Origin: a virus
IMG/VR virus record: IMGVR_UViG_3300033064_001044
Coordinates: 1 to 64,000 of that record
Strand: one strand, 5' to 3'
DNA length: 64,000 nucleotides
The translations under genes and the position numbers were made by a program. Of this stretch, positions 55,026-63,987 are shown piece by piece. The notes under the pieces are model-generated. The model saw only the letters and a program-made list of their open reading frames with translations. It ran no database searches and was not told the origin of the DNA. Numbering within the stretch: position 1 is the stretch's first letter; every line of letters starts with the position of its first letter.

Positions 55026-56284
55026 GGTTTACTCACCTTTATATCGTAGAACCTAGAAGCAGTAATATGAAGAGTACTTAAAGTTGGAACCATTCGTTCA
55101 TTAAAAATTGCGTGGTTAACAGCAACTGAGTTAATTCTACATAAATACCGCATATTGTTACCTAAATGAAATTCAACTGCAACGCCATTTAACCAACCAA
55201 TATCAGAAGTCCAACCACGCAAAGCACTTTGGTAACTACCCCAATTACCATGAACCGCTTTAAATAAATACTCTAAGTCGTACATAGTTCCTTTGTTATA
55301 AATTTCTTTTATATCGTCAGTTAATACGGTTTCTGAGTAAAGGTCTGTAGAAGAAAAGGTTTTTCCGTTTGCACTTTTTAACGTTCCGTCTTTTTGAACG
55401 TAGTTCATGTCTTCTATACGGTTTAAATACAAATCAAACTGTAGTCCACTTCCACCCTCTAAAGGAAGCAATGGGTTGTACTGGTCTCTTCCACTCATAA
55501 GTAGTTCTGGAGATTGACCACCCATTTGACCGTAGTTCATAGAAATAGAGGTTGGGTTGTAATGAAACCTAAATCCATACGCTTTCAATGATGTTTTTTT
55601 ATCTTTAGATTGTTTTTTATAATAGGCTGCTGTGTCGGAACTCATTTGGATTACTCCACGAGTTCCTTTTAATTTAAAAGCACTAGTTAAAGCATCTTGA
55701 AACTTTTCGGGAGTTGTTCCTTTTAAATCAGTTAAAGAAGTCTGTAATGAAGGAGCAACTGAGCGAGCATTAAAGTAAGCGTGTTGAATCATAGGGGCGT
55801 TGTATAGCCAAGTTGTTCTTGGAGTTGCAGGACCTGTTTTTGGTCCGTCTCCAGGAGGAGTCCCGTTTGCTGCAACCGCTGCAGTACTTAAAGATTTGTA
55901 ATCTGTAAGGTCTTTTAAGTTATTTTGATTTCCCTGTAGAGCAGTGTTAAAATTACTAATGTTTCCACTAAGTAAATTCATACGATTTTTTGCAGCAATT
56001 GCTTTGCTATTTGCAACGGCTAACGCTGCTTTTTTAGCAACAATGTCCCCTGCACTTGGGTTTTTTACTGTGTATTCATACAGTTTAGTAACATCATTTT
56101 GGGCAGCAATATATGCTTTTTGTTCAATTGCGTAGTTTTTTTTCAATGTTTCAAGGCTAGTTTTTTCCGATTTAATAGCGGTTTGTAGAGCAGTAATTTC
56201 TTTAAGAACTGAAATTGGGTCTTTAAGTTGTTTATCAGATATTTTAATTCTGTAACCATACCTGGCTTGAAGTGGTGCTGCCAT
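55022..56284 (-). CDS. Baseplate/tail structural protein with coiled coil
   Basis: 420 residues. Residues about 25-135 form a coiled coil (ALQTAIKSEKTSLETLKK). The C-terminal half (about 235-415; YGFRFHYNPTSISMNY, GLQFDLYLNRIEDMNY) is familiar from actinophage genes between tape measure and hub. It may be the tail-tube initiator or hub cap. Overlaps the LysM-like gene by four bases. Confidence 0.65.
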   Translation of the reverse strand: MAAPLQARYGYRIKISDKQLKDPISVLKEITALQTAIKSEKTSLETLKKNYAIEQKAYIAAQNDVTKLYEYTVKNPSAGDIVAKKAALAVANSKAIAAKNRMNLLSGNISNFNTALQGNQNNLKDLTDYKSLSTAAVAANGTPPGDGPKTGPATPRTTWLYNAPMIQHAYFNARSVAPSLQTSLTDLKGTTPEKFQDALTSAFKLKGTRGVIQMSSDTAAYYKKQSKDKKTSLKAYGFRFHYNPTSISMNYGQMGGQSPELLMSGRDQYNPLLPLEGGSGLQFDLYLNRIEDMNYVQKDGTLKSANGKTFSSTDLYSETVLTDDIKEIYNKGTMYDLEYLFKAVHGNWGSYQSALRGWTSDIGWLNGVAVEFHLGNNMRYLCRINSVAVNHAIFNERMVPTLSTLHITASRFYDIKVSKP

Positions 56285-59055
56285 TATCCTCTACCAATCG
56301 TGTGTAGTGTCATGGTTTTTTCTAGTTCTCGTTTTACAACAGATACTAATTTCATGGCTTCTGCTTCGCTTGTTCCGCTAAAAGAAGCATTGATTGTGAT
56401 TTGTGGGGCTGAGATTTGTACTCCGCTACCAGACATAGTTGCTCCAGTAGATGATGGAGAACCGCCTCCACTAAATCCTTTATAAGAGTTTTGTCCAGTT
56501 TTTCCACTCACCCATGCAGAGTTGCTAATAGCACTAAGAATAGTAGAGGTATTTGCACCTCCTTTTAGAGCGTTAACAATTGCACTATACCCACGAGCCT
56601 CAGCATTGTTTCCTGTTAAAGTATTTACTGTTGCTGCAATTCCTTCATCCCAAGAGGGATAACGTCTTACTCCAACGCTATTCATTGACTCGTACTTTTT
56701 GTCTGGGTCATAAGTTGTATTAAGTGGGTTGTAACTTGCACTGTTTTCCCAGTGACCCCCTTCTCTACTTTGCCAAGTAGTAAGAGCATTGATATTTGTA
56801 TCAGTTACAGGAGCACCCATAGCAGTAAGTAGTTGTGTAGCCCAACTTTTCTTGTCACCAGTTCCTTTTACAACTTTTGCAGTGCCACTAGAACTACCAG
56901 TACCAGTACCGTTATCTCCACCACCTATTTGTCCAACAGATGCTTGCAAAATTGCAGTAGTGCTTGAAGAACCTAATAAATTTGAAAGTTTTACTTCGTT
57001 TGCTTTTACTCCAGAGATGTCAGATGTAAGTGGGCTAGAACCTAATCCACCATTTTGGATTATGGTTGAAAGGCTTTCTGCTAATGTTCCGCCATCTTTA
57101 GTTAACTCTGAAGGGTTAACTGGGTTGTTCTTACCTTTGCGAACTTCAAAGTGAAGGTGGGGACCAGTAACATTACCTGTATCACCAGAACGACCAATGA
57201 CTTGTCCACGCTTTACATTTGCACCCACCGCCACAGAAACTTCTGAAAGGTGACCATAAAGAGTTTGTAAACCATTGCCGTGGTCAATTTGTACAGTCTT
57301 ACCGTATTGGTCGCCAGGGTTATCATTAAAGACAGTTCCATCCATAGCAGCAACAACTGGTGTTCCAATTGGACATGGGTAGTCATCACCTGTGTGACTT
57401 CCGCTTTGCCACATTTTTCCTTTTGCACCGTAGGGAGTACCAACAGAGCCACCAGTAATAGGGGCTACTGCATTTGTACTTCCACTGCTTCCACCAAATG
57501 AAGCACCGAATCCTGGAGAACCACCACCTGAACCACCGTAAGGATTTGCAACTGCACCTGCAGTACCTGCTGCTACACCCGCAAGACCTACATACGGGTT
57601 TCCAGTTGCTAATCCAGAAAGACCACCTTGTCCTGCATCATAAAGAAGGTTTGCAATATAACGAACTTCATCTGGAACATTTGCTTTGTTTAAAAACTTT
57701 TGCCCTTGCTCTAACCCCATATAGGTCATTCCAGCAAGACCTGCTTTTCCAAAAAGACCTTTTACTCCGCCAAGTTTTGAAAAAAGACCCTTAGCACCAG
57801 CAAATATTCCTCCGCCTTTACCGCCCATAAGACCCTTTAAACCACGAGCACCTAAGAACGCACCACCAGCAGTCATCAATCCTTGAAGAAGACCACCAGT
57901 AGCAATACCCATACCAGTTCCTGCACGAGATTCGCCAAGTCCTCCTAAGAAACCTGCTGCTCTTCCCGCAGAATCTGCCATTTTTTCTAATGCTGGGTTT
58001 ACAGTATTAACAATTAAATCTGCTGCTTTTTCAAAGCCCTTTAAGAAAGGCTCTTCATATTTATTTAAGACAGAGGTATCAGAGGTTGTAATACGCATCT
58101 TGTCTTTAAGAGGGTTATCTCCATAACCAAGTTTTGATAAATCGGTCTCTTTTCCACCTGCTTTATCTAACATAAATTGAGAGAACATACCTTTTTGGTC
58201 TTCGCTCATATTAAGGCTATTCATCATAAAACCTAATTGACCTGCTTGAATACTAGTCATGGTGTCTTGGGCGTTCATCTCAGGACGACCAAAAGTTAAA
58301 CGGCTATGTAGTTGTTCAAAGACTTGGTTTTGGTCACGCATCTGACCAGTCTTTGCATCATAGGTACTAATACCCATACCGTATAACTGAGCACTAAATC
58401 CGCCTTGTGTAAGACCTGACATAGCAACGGCAGCATTCTCGTTAGCCATATTCATATAACGAGCAGCACCACCGATTTGTGCAACAGTAGCGTTGTACTG
58501 TGCACTTCCAGGCATGATTCCACGAGCAGCCAAAATTGCTGATGTAGTTGAAGGAGACAAGGTACTAGTTACACCACCAGCAAGACCGCCAAAAGTTGCC
58601 TCTCGAACTGCTTGACGTGACATTCCGCCAGAACGTAAAGAAGCACCGTAGTAGTTACCAGCACTTCCCATAACTTCTGCTGCACCAGGCACAGATGCAG
58701 CAATACCTGCAATAATTCCAAAGGTGGCTTGTGCTACACCTCGCCCAACACCAAGTGCTTTGCTGTCTTGATTGTTAGAGAACCGACCAATTACTGAGTT
58801 GGCTTCTTCATGATAAGCGCGATAACTACTATCTCCACGCCCACTGAACTTGCCTTCCATGTGAGACATCTGGCTGGAAGCACCTGTGCCATTACCACGT
58901 GACCCACCAGCCATGAGGGCTTTAAGAGTGCCAAAGGCTTTTCCAACTTTGCCTGGAGTTTTATCAGTTTCTTTATTTATAGCACCAAGGTTTTTAAGGA
59001 CTTCTTTTAGAAGGTCGTTAGTGGACTTTAACCCACTAGTAACGTCTTCTGCCAT
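56284..59055 (-). CDS. Tape measure protein with M23 peptidase and lysozyme-like domains
   Basis: 923 residues. The body is Gly/Ala/Met-rich with hydrophobic helices, as expected for tape measure. An M23 endopeptidase domain spans about 530-660 ([14 protein letters not shown] for His/Asp, [19 protein letters not shown] for the HxH). A second domain, about 735-860 ([21 protein letters not shown]), looks like a phage-tail lysozyme/transglycosylase. Both should open peptidoglycan during DNA entry. The length implies a tail of roughly 130-140 nm by the usual 1.5 angstrom per residue rule, if the whole chain spans the tube. Confidence 0.88.
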   Translation of the reverse strand: MAEDVTSGLKSTNDLLKEVLKNLGAINKETDKTPGKVGKAFGTLKALMAGGSRGNGTGASSQMSHMEGKFSGRGDSSYRAYHEEANSVIGRFSNNQDSKALGVGRGVAQATFGIIAGIAASVPGAAEVMGSAGNYYGASLRSGGMSRQAVREATFGGLAGGVTSTLSPSTTSAILAARGIMPGSAQYNATVAQIGGAARYMNMANENAAVAMSGLTQGGFSAQLYGMGISTYDAKTGQMRDQNQVFEQLHSRLTFGRPEMNAQDTMTSIQAGQLGFMMNSLNMSEDQKGMFSQFMLDKAGGKETDLSKLGYGDNPLKDKMRITTSDTSVLNKYEEPFLKGFEKAADLIVNTVNPALEKMADSAGRAAGFLGGLGESRAGTGMGIATGGLLQGLMTAGGAFLGARGLKGLMGGKGGGIFAGAKGLFSKLGGVKGLFGKAGLAGMTYMGLEQGQKFLNKANVPDEVRYIANLLYDAGQGGLSGLATGNPYVGLAGVAAGTAGAVANPYGGSGGGSPGFGASFGGSSGSTNAVAPITGGSVGTPYGAKGKMWQSGSHTGDDYPCPIGTPVVAAMDGTVFNDNPGDQYGKTVQIDHGNGLQTLYGHLSEVSVAVGANVKRGQVIGRSGDTGNVTGPHLHFEVRKGKNNPVNPSELTKDGGTLAESLSTIIQNGGLGSSPLTSDISGVKANEVKLSNLLGSSSTTAILQASVGQIGGGDNGTGTGSSSGTAKVVKGTGDKKSWATQLLTAMGAPVTDTNINALTTWQSREGGHWENSASYNPLNTTYDPDKKYESMNSVGVRRYPSWDEGIAATVNTLTGNNAEARGYSAIVNALKGGANTSTILSAISNSAWVSGKTGQNSYKGFSGGGSPSSTGATMSGSGVQISAPQITINASFSGTSEAEAMKLVSVVKRELEKTMTLHTIGRG

Positions 59056-59064
59056 GGCAACTCC

Positions 59065-59223
59065 TTAATATCCTTGACTAGATAAATTTATCCAGTTTTT
59101 GCGTTCTCTAACTGAAAGTTCCTGAACCTCACTTAAGGTCCAACCTGTATGTCTATCTGAGATGGCTAACCATTCGGCAACCAAATTAGAATAGTGCGTA
59201 GTGCTAGAAGCGAAACAAGTTAC
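59065..59223 (-). CDS. Tail-assembly-chaperone extension reached by +1 frameshift
   Basis: Open frame of 52 codons that begins just after a stop and overlaps the last 20 bases of 59204-60013 in the +1 frame. The readable part (LVAEWLAISDRHTGWTLSEV then QELSVRERKNWINLSSQGY) matches the W-x-L-x-E-x-x-x-L-x-x-R-E-R-x-x-W end typical of phage tail chaperone second frames. There is no ATG or GTG, and the only TTG (59184) lacks a ribosome site, so a +1 slip at TTT-C (59215-59212, Phe to Phe) is the likely route. It lies directly before the tape measure gene, where such frameshifts are expected. Confidence 0.6.
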   Translation of the reverse strand, partial: VTCFASSTTHYSNLVAEWLAISDRHTGWTLSEVQELSVRERKNWINLSSQGY

Positions 59224-60013
59224 CTAAATTAATAGGAACCGTTACCTCACTTTCACAATCTGGACACTGCACTTTGATGTCATCAAATAGAGGTCCAATA
59301 TTGTTTTCGGTGATGGCTTCTGCAATCATTTTGCGGTCATTAATTCCCAAGTTTTGTACTTGGACTTTGCTAATAACTGGGGAACCATTAATGCTTAGGA
59401 CACAGTTTTCAAGGAGAATTGTCGTTAACTCTGATACTGATTTATCTGAGTTATTAATAAGGTCCTTTTGAACGTGTCCTGTTGGAAGAGTTACTACAAC
59501 TTCTCCAACTTTACAATCAACAGTAAATCTACGAAGAGATTCATCAACTAATGGTCGCACCTTAATATCTTCGTCGATATTAACGTCTACCTCTTTAAAG
59601 GTATTGCACCCTGGGCATACGCCATTAATAGTTGTTGTTGGTCCAAATGTGGCTCTGTAAATACCCAACATAAGTGCGTCACGGTCTCCTGAAAGAAGGC
59701 TGTTTAACATATCTTCTGTTGCTTTTACATCACCAATTTTTACTGTGCCACGAGAAAGAATTGCAAGAAGAGCCTTACCCATGCTTGTCGAACGGGAAAT
59801 TGCTTCTTCATCTTTACCGTTTAATTCACGAACCTCTGCCTCCGTGATGACATCCCCAGCGGAATTTACATATCCGCCAGGGAGTGTCACTACGGTTTCA
59901 GAAGGAGGCACAATGGTTACTGGGCCTTGCTTCTGTTCTGTAGAAGCAAGGACCTCAGAAACCATTGAATTAACAAGGTCTGGGTTTTGTGCTGCGTTAA
60001 CTGCTGTTGTCAT
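59204..60013 (-). CDS. Tail assembly chaperone / gp26-like baseplate hub assembly protein
   Basis: 269 residues. The middle (about 105-230) carries two C-x2-C pairs (VCPGC and QCPDC, about 135-139 and 254-258), as in T4 gp26-like proteins of myovirus-type phages. The N-terminus (1-75) is acidic and likely flexible. It sits between tube and tape measure genes, the usual place of tail chaperones, and its end overlaps a second frame (59065-59223). Confidence 0.75.
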   Translation of the reverse strand: MTTAVNAAQNPDLVNSMVSEVLASTEQKQGPVTIVPPSETVVTLPGGYVNSAGDVITEAEVRELNGKDEEAISRSTSMGKALLAILSRGTVKIGDVKATEDMLNSLLSGDRDALMLGIYRATFGPTTTINGVCPGCNTFKEVDVNIDEDIKVRPLVDESLRRFTVDCKVGEVVVTLPTGHVQKDLINNSDKSVSELTTILLENCVLSINGSPVISKVQVQNLGINDRKMIAEAITENNIGPLFDDIKVQCPDCESEVTVPINLGNLFRF

Positions 60014-60034
60014 TTTGTATGCCTATTCTTTAGA

Positions 60035-60673
60035 TTAGTTTGAACCTGCTGTTTTGCTTACTGCTGCTGCTGCTTTGTACTCAATTGCTTTTGCTGACTC
60101 GAATACTCCAGTAGAACTAATACTAGACCATTCAGCATCAAAGCCTTCGTGTACAAGAGTCATTTGCTCAACAAATAGTGAGTTGTCTCCTGCATTTAGG
60201 TCTGAGTATGCAATTGCTGTAGGCCAAGCGTTGTAAACATGGAAACGCATCGCCACATCTTCAATAACTTGGGTTGTTGGAACCGATGCAATTGGGTGAG
60301 GTAGAACTTGGATTTCAAGGTCACAGCGGAAGTTCTGATTAATAGTACGACCAGCACCGCCTTGGACAGTTGCGAACATGTTACGCATCCAATCCCATTG
60401 AGCACGTTTTCCAAGAACCACACCACGTTGTAGTGTGATTGGTTGGAAGGATGTCTGTCCTGGAATCTGGTGAACAGTGGTGTTGTATCCACCTTCACGG
60501 TAAGGAATTGAGTCTGTTGTAACCGCTAGTCCAGATACTGATGTAAACCCGATTGTGGTTTCTAGGGCTTTGAGGTTACTATCACCTGTTGATAGAGGTA
60601 GAAATGAAACTAGAAACCTAAAGTTTCTAACTGGGTCGGTCGCTAGTGACGAACGATTATTAATGATTGCCAT
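60035..60673 (-). CDS. Tail tube protein (gp19-like)
   Basis: 212 residues. VRNFRFLVSFLPL near the start, TSVSGLAVTTDSIPYREGGYN (about 44-64) and PITLQRGVV (about 78-86) are the classic T4 gp19/tube signature. It assembles the inner tube around the tape measure. Ends Ala/Ser-rich. Confidence 0.9.
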   Translation of the reverse strand: MAIINNRSSLATDPVRNFRFLVSFLPLSTGDSNLKALETTIGFTSVSGLAVTTDSIPYREGGYNTTVHQIPGQTSFQPITLQRGVVLGKRAQWDWMRNMFATVQGGAGRTINQNFRCDLEIQVLPHPIASVPTTQVIEDVAMRFHVYNAWPTAIAYSDLNAGDNSLFVEQMTLVHEGFDAEWSSISSTGVFESAKAIEYKAAAAVSKTAGSN

Positions 60674-60692
60674 TTATGTGCTTCCTTCTTTC

Positions 60693-62219
60693 TTAGGAGT
60701 TAACGGTCTTCTGAGACAAAGCAATGACAATAAATTCGGCTGGGTATTGCAGAGCAACACCAACTTCAATATTGACTTGACCTTGAGCAATCAGATTGTC
60801 TGGGTTGTTTTCTGCATCACATTTGATGAAGAAGGCTTGGTCTGGGCTATTACCGCGTAGACCACCTTGGTTGTAGTACTCGTTTAAGAAGGTACCTAAT
60901 CCAGCATTAATACGTTGCCACAACTTTTCATCGTTATTCTCAAACAATGCAAACTGTGTTAAGTCATTAAGTTGTTTACGAATGTAGATTAATGAACGAC
61001 GCATATTTACATACCTATTTGCTGTACCGTCATTCTTCAATGTACGAGCACCCATTACTGAGATACCTGCACCTGGAAGTTGACGAATAGCATTTACTGG
61101 AGCAGAGGCACCATTAAGGCTATCTAGTTCTGCAGATGTAAATGCTTTTTCTAGACTAATAGCACCTTGAACAGTTGTTCCAATACCTGCTGGAGCCTTG
61201 AATGGACCAAAAGTTGCATCAGTATTCATGTAGATACCAGCCATAGCACCTGCGGGTCCAATTAAACGAATTGAACTTGCAGAACGTCCGACTGGGTCGG
61301 TGATGTAATAGTTTGGATAATATACTGCTGAATGACTTGAGCCAGCCAAAGTAGTAGCAACAGTAAGTGCTTGAGCAACTGTTCTACCTGAGACTGTATC
61401 AGCAACCACGAAGTGGATACCCTTACCTGTTGCCCAACTGATTAACTCAATAGTGTGAGTTGAAGCATTTGTAGCAGTAATAGCATCTGCAAGTGCTGGC
61501 AAAAACACAACCAATGGTCGGTCAATGTTATCAAAAGCAGCAATTGTTCCAGATGTTGCACTTTGGAAATCAGTAAGAGCAACAGCACTTCCGTTGCTTC
61601 CTGTTGCTAACGGATAAACCGCAAGAGCAGGGGCATTAGCGTTGTCTGCAACTGTTACTGTGATGTATGTAGACACTGCGTTAATAACAGTTGTCATGTA
61701 GTCGCTAGAGGTTGTTGAGTTTAGTACAACGTTCTCATAAGACTCAAGAAGTACGTCGTTGGTTACATCGCTTGATGTTCCTGCAACTCCTTCTTTATAA
61801 ACAAGAACGTCATAGTAACCAGTACCTAAAGTTCCTGCCTGAAGTTTTACTCGTAGGTTGTTTCCGTCAGTTCCAACTGCTTTTGCAGTAAAGGTTACAA
61901 CGGTTCCTGCTGCTAGAGAAGCACGACCAACTATGGCTGCTGCTGCTGTTGCATCTGTTGCAACAACACGCTTTACGTAGAGGTCACGTCCACCGTTCTT
62001 AAAGAAGGCTCCTACCTGAAATGTTGCTGGGTAAAGAGCGTTATAGCCACCAAAATTCTTTGTAAATTCATACCAAGAACTTACTAAGGTTGTTGTGGTT
62101 GGACCGCTGGCAAATGTGCCAGAGACTGCACCCGCTGCATTAGCCGAAGCCGTTACTGCAACTGGAGCAGGAAGTACGCGTTCACTGATGTAAACGCCAG
62201 GACGATTATAAGTCGCCAT
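60693..62219 (-). CDS. Tail sheath protein
   Basis: 508 residues. Start NRPGVYISERVLPAP; SSWYEFTKNFGGY (about 47-59); a variable Ala/Thr-rich centre; and the conserved C-terminal INAIRQLPGAGISVMGARTL and NMRRSLIYIRKQLND region typical of contractile sheath proteins. Its presence identifies the morphology. Confidence 0.95.
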   Translation of the reverse strand: MATYNRPGVYISERVLPAPVAVTASANAAGAVSGTFASGPTTTTLVSSWYEFTKNFGGYNALYPATFQVGAFFKNGGRDLYVKRVVATDATAAAAIVGRASLAAGTVVTFTAKAVGTDGNNLRVKLQAGTLGTGYYDVLVYKEGVAGTSSDVTNDVLLESYENVVLNSTTSSDYMTTVINAVSTYITVTVADNANAPALAVYPLATGSNGSAVALTDFQSATSGTIAAFDNIDRPLVVFLPALADAITATNASTHTIELISWATGKGIHFVVADTVSGRTVAQALTVATTLAGSSHSAVYYPNYYITDPVGRSASSIRLIGPAGAMAGIYMNTDATFGPFKAPAGIGTTVQGAISLEKAFTSAELDSLNGASAPVNAIRQLPGAGISVMGARTLKNDGTANRYVNMRRSLIYIRKQLNDLTQFALFENNDEKLWQRINAGLGTFLNEYYNQGGLRGNSPDQAFFIKCDAENNPDNLIAQGQVNIEVGVALQYPAEFIVIALSQKTVNS

Positions 62220-62254
62220 TATTTTCTCCTATCGTAGGGTTGGGTTGCGCCATG

Positions 62255-62896
62255 TTATGCCGTAATGATTTCCCCTGGAGGTCCCACAAATCTTGTTCCC
62301 CTTAGTGGGGTCAAAGAAGGACTTGAGAGATGAATTGACTGCACCTTATATAGTTCTTTGTATAGTGTTTGTGCGATTTCACTTGAAATACGCACAGTTA
62401 TTGCATTCATGAACAAACGTTTTGCTTGTTCAATCGTATCTCGTTTTGCAACGTCAAGTACATCTAGACGACGCACCGTTGTGTCGTCTGCTGGTATGAC
62501 TGTTCCAAACCGAAAAGGTAGTCTTGTATAAAGTAGTTGAGTTAAAATTTGACGGTCGTGACGTGGGTTACGGCTGTAGGTTGTAATTTGATAATCAATA
62601 TTAATGGGTATAGGCATTTCAATTTCGTAGCCTCTGTTAGCACCTAGAGTTGGCTTTAGATAATCAATCTCAATGTAACCACGCATAGCACGGTCACGAG
62701 CCTCTGAAATATCAATCATGTCAATAGTTACGTATGGGTAAGACTGGTCTCTGATTTCTTGGTCAGGCATACCAAACCAAACACCAACAGGACGAGCAAC
62801 ACCCTCTTGGTCACCTCGCTGGTCGTTAACTGTCATACCTTTTAAAAGGTCACGTAATGCTTTATCTTCTGTTAAAAATAGAGGTCCTAAAGTCAT
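62255..62896 (-). CDS. Tail terminator/neck protein
   Basis: 213 residues, mixed alpha/beta (YPYVTIDMIDISEARDRAMRG; PINIDYQITTYSRN). In this gene order it is likely the tail terminator that joins tube and neck. No strong motif, so the assignment rests mainly on position. Confidence 0.6.
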   Translation of the reverse strand: MTLGPLFLTEDKALRDLLKGMTVNDQRGDQEGVARPVGVWFGMPDQEIRDQSYPYVTIDMIDISEARDRAMRGYIEIDYLKPTLGANRGYEIEMPIPINIDYQITTYSRNPRHDRQILTQLLYTRLPFRFGTVIPADDTTVRRLDVLDVAKRDTIEQAKRLFMNAITVRISSEIAQTLYKELYKVQSIHLSSPSLTPLRGTRFVGPPGEIITA

Positions 62897-63219
62897 TAGA
62901 ACTTACCTCTTTTCAGTAGTGCACCTGCTACTTTTAACAGATGATTTTCTGCAGCACCAGTTCTATTCGAGTATCTATGAATAGCACGGGCAGGTTGACT
63001 AGAAGATGTTCCGTACTCTAAGTCTTTAACTTGCTTATCGTATTTTGCGGGGATAGAAACTTTAAATTGATTGTTGGAAAACTTAACGCTCAAAGCGTTA
63101 GCGACTTCTTCATCCCATCCACTAGCAATGGCTTCAGAACGTAATTGAGCAGTCATGACCTTAGTGGTCTCTTTTGCTGCTTGGCTGAGTACTTTTGTGT
63201 AGTTAGAGTTATTTTTCAT
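62896..63219 (-). CDS. HK97-gp10-like neck/tail completion protein
   Basis: 107 residues, basic. KVSIPAKYDKQVKDLEYGTS, then a short linker and HRYSNRTGAAENHLLK, matches the loop and ending of HK97-gp10-like proteins (D-x-L-E-Y-G-T). It should be a neck connector. Overlaps the next gene by eleven bases. Confidence 0.65.
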   Translation of the reverse strand: MKNNSNYTKVLSQAAKETTKVMTAQLRSEAIASGWDEEVANALSVKFSNNQFKVSIPAKYDKQVKDLEYGTSSSQPARAIHRYSNRTGAAENHLLKVAGALLKRGKF

Positions 63220-63391
63220 TTCGTGACTTCTTAGATTTGAAAAGGAGGCCAGTACCTACATAACCTGCCAAAAGGCCGATTAAAAAACTGTGCTGACTAT
63301 GGGGCTTAAACCCATACATTCCCTTAACAAATTCGTCACGTTCTTGAGCAGATTGCATATCAGCAATCTGTTGCCACCAAGGTGTAGACAT
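63209..63391 (-). CDS. Small membrane protein
   Basis: 60 residues: an acidic/aromatic start, one membrane helix (FLIGLLAGYVGTGLLF) and a basic tail (KSKKSRNEK). Role unknown; possible lysis or virion-associated protein. AGGGG (63397-63401) is a weak ribosome site. Confidence 0.6.
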   Translation of the reverse strand: MSTPWWQQIADMQSAQERDEFVKGMYGFKPHSQHSFLIGLLAGYVGTGLLFKSKKSRNEK

Positions 63392-63461
63392 AGAAAACCC
63401 CTAACAGGAGAAGCAAAGTAATCAGCAGGTAAAACGTTAAAAACCGCACGGCTCTTAACAC
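63360..63461 (-). CDS. Candidate 33-residue membrane microprotein, GTG start
   Basis: From GTG 63461 the frame encodes a basic start (LRAVR) and one strongly hydrophobic stretch (FLTFYLLITLLLLLGVFYVY), ending inside the next gene. It lies between a terminator and gene 63209-63391. There is no ribosome site, so it may be an accidental frame; the hydrophobic run is the only support. Confidence 0.3.
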   Translation of the reverse strand: MLRAVRFLTFYLLITLLLLLGVFYVYTLVATDC

Positions 63462-63474
63462 AACGATAATAAAT

Positions 63475-63496
63475 GAAAAAGCCCCCTTGCGGGGGC
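63475..63496 (-). terminator. Rho-independent terminator
   Basis: GCCCCC (63481-63486) and GGGGGC (63491-63496) around TTGC form a short GC stem. Read on the minus strand it is followed by five T. It separates the three tiny genes at 63504-63987 from the tail operon. Confidence 0.8.
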
Positions 63497-63503
63497 TAAG
63501 TCA

Positions 63504-63632
63504 TTACTTCTTTTTAGGCTTGGGTTTGTCTTTTTTACTGCTGTCCTTTTTATCGAATTTTTTGTTTGCTGAAGCCAGGGTTTTCATGCCGTGCTTGTTC
63601 TTAGGCTGCATACAGCCACAGGTAGCACACAT
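63504..63632 (-). CDS. 42-residue cysteine-motif protein, lysine-rich
   Basis: MCATCGCMQPKNKHGM followed by a Lys-rich tail. The MCxxCGC start and K-H-G-M match a small protein common in actinophages near structural genes. Paralogue of the next gene (MCAACGCG). The stop codon lies 8 bases before the terminator stem. Confidence 0.75.
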   Translation of the reverse strand: MCATCGCMQPKNKHGMKTLASANKKFDKKDSSKKDKPKPKKK

Positions 63633-63847
63633 TACTTCTTCTTCTTCCTTAGAGCAGCAAAGTCAGAGCCTTCTAGTTTGCCGTCTTTGTCTGTATCAAG
63701 TTTACTTTGTTTACCTTTTAAAGGTGACTTTTTTCCCTTACATGACTTACAGGTACCGCAAGTACAAGCCTTTTTTGACTTAGACTTTGGGCCTTTGCCA
63801 AATCCTGGCTCGCCCTTCTTCTTACCACATCCACATGCTGCACACAT
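63632..63847 (-). CDS. Cysteine-motif protein with EF-hand-like loop
   Basis: 71 residues. MCAACGCG start; a Lys/Gly-rich middle; CTCGTCKSCKG (28-38) as a second cysteine cluster; and DTDKDGKLEGSD (51-62), a perfect 12-position EF-hand calcium loop. Shares its start and style with 63504-63632. Function unknown; a small metal-binding virion protein is possible. Confidence 0.7.
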   Translation of the reverse strand: MCAACGCGKKKGEPGFGKGPKSKSKKACTCGTCKSCKGKKSPLKGKQSKLDTDKDGKLEGSDFAALRKKKK

Positions 63848-63849
63848 AG

Positions 63850-63987
63850 TTATTTACCTTTCTTAGGTTTAGCGATTTTTTTCTTACCTGAACCTTCAGG
63901 AACACAGTTTGGCACTTTTTTGCCGTTCTTGTTCTTGAATCCTACCTGAACATAACCGTCCCAACATGGGTCCGTATCTTTAGCCAT
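63850..63987 (-). CDS. 45-residue basic protein with CWxGYxQVGxKxKxGKKVPNC motif
   Basis: 45 residues starting MAKDTDPCWDGYVQVG; a run with KNGKKVPNCVP follows. The C ... K-x-G-x-K-V-P-N-C-V-P layout recurs in phage proteins around the capsid/protease region. AAAGGACTATA gives a good RBS. The gene is complete, but the operon it belongs to runs on past 64000. Confidence 0.75.
   Translation of the reverse strand: MAKDTDPCWDGYVQVGFKNKNGKKVPNCVPEGSGKKKIAKPKKGK

Noticed and set aside
57213-57794. Frames opposite and within the tape measure gene
   Set aside because: Shadows of the M23 and Gly/Ser-rich coding region, no ribosome site.
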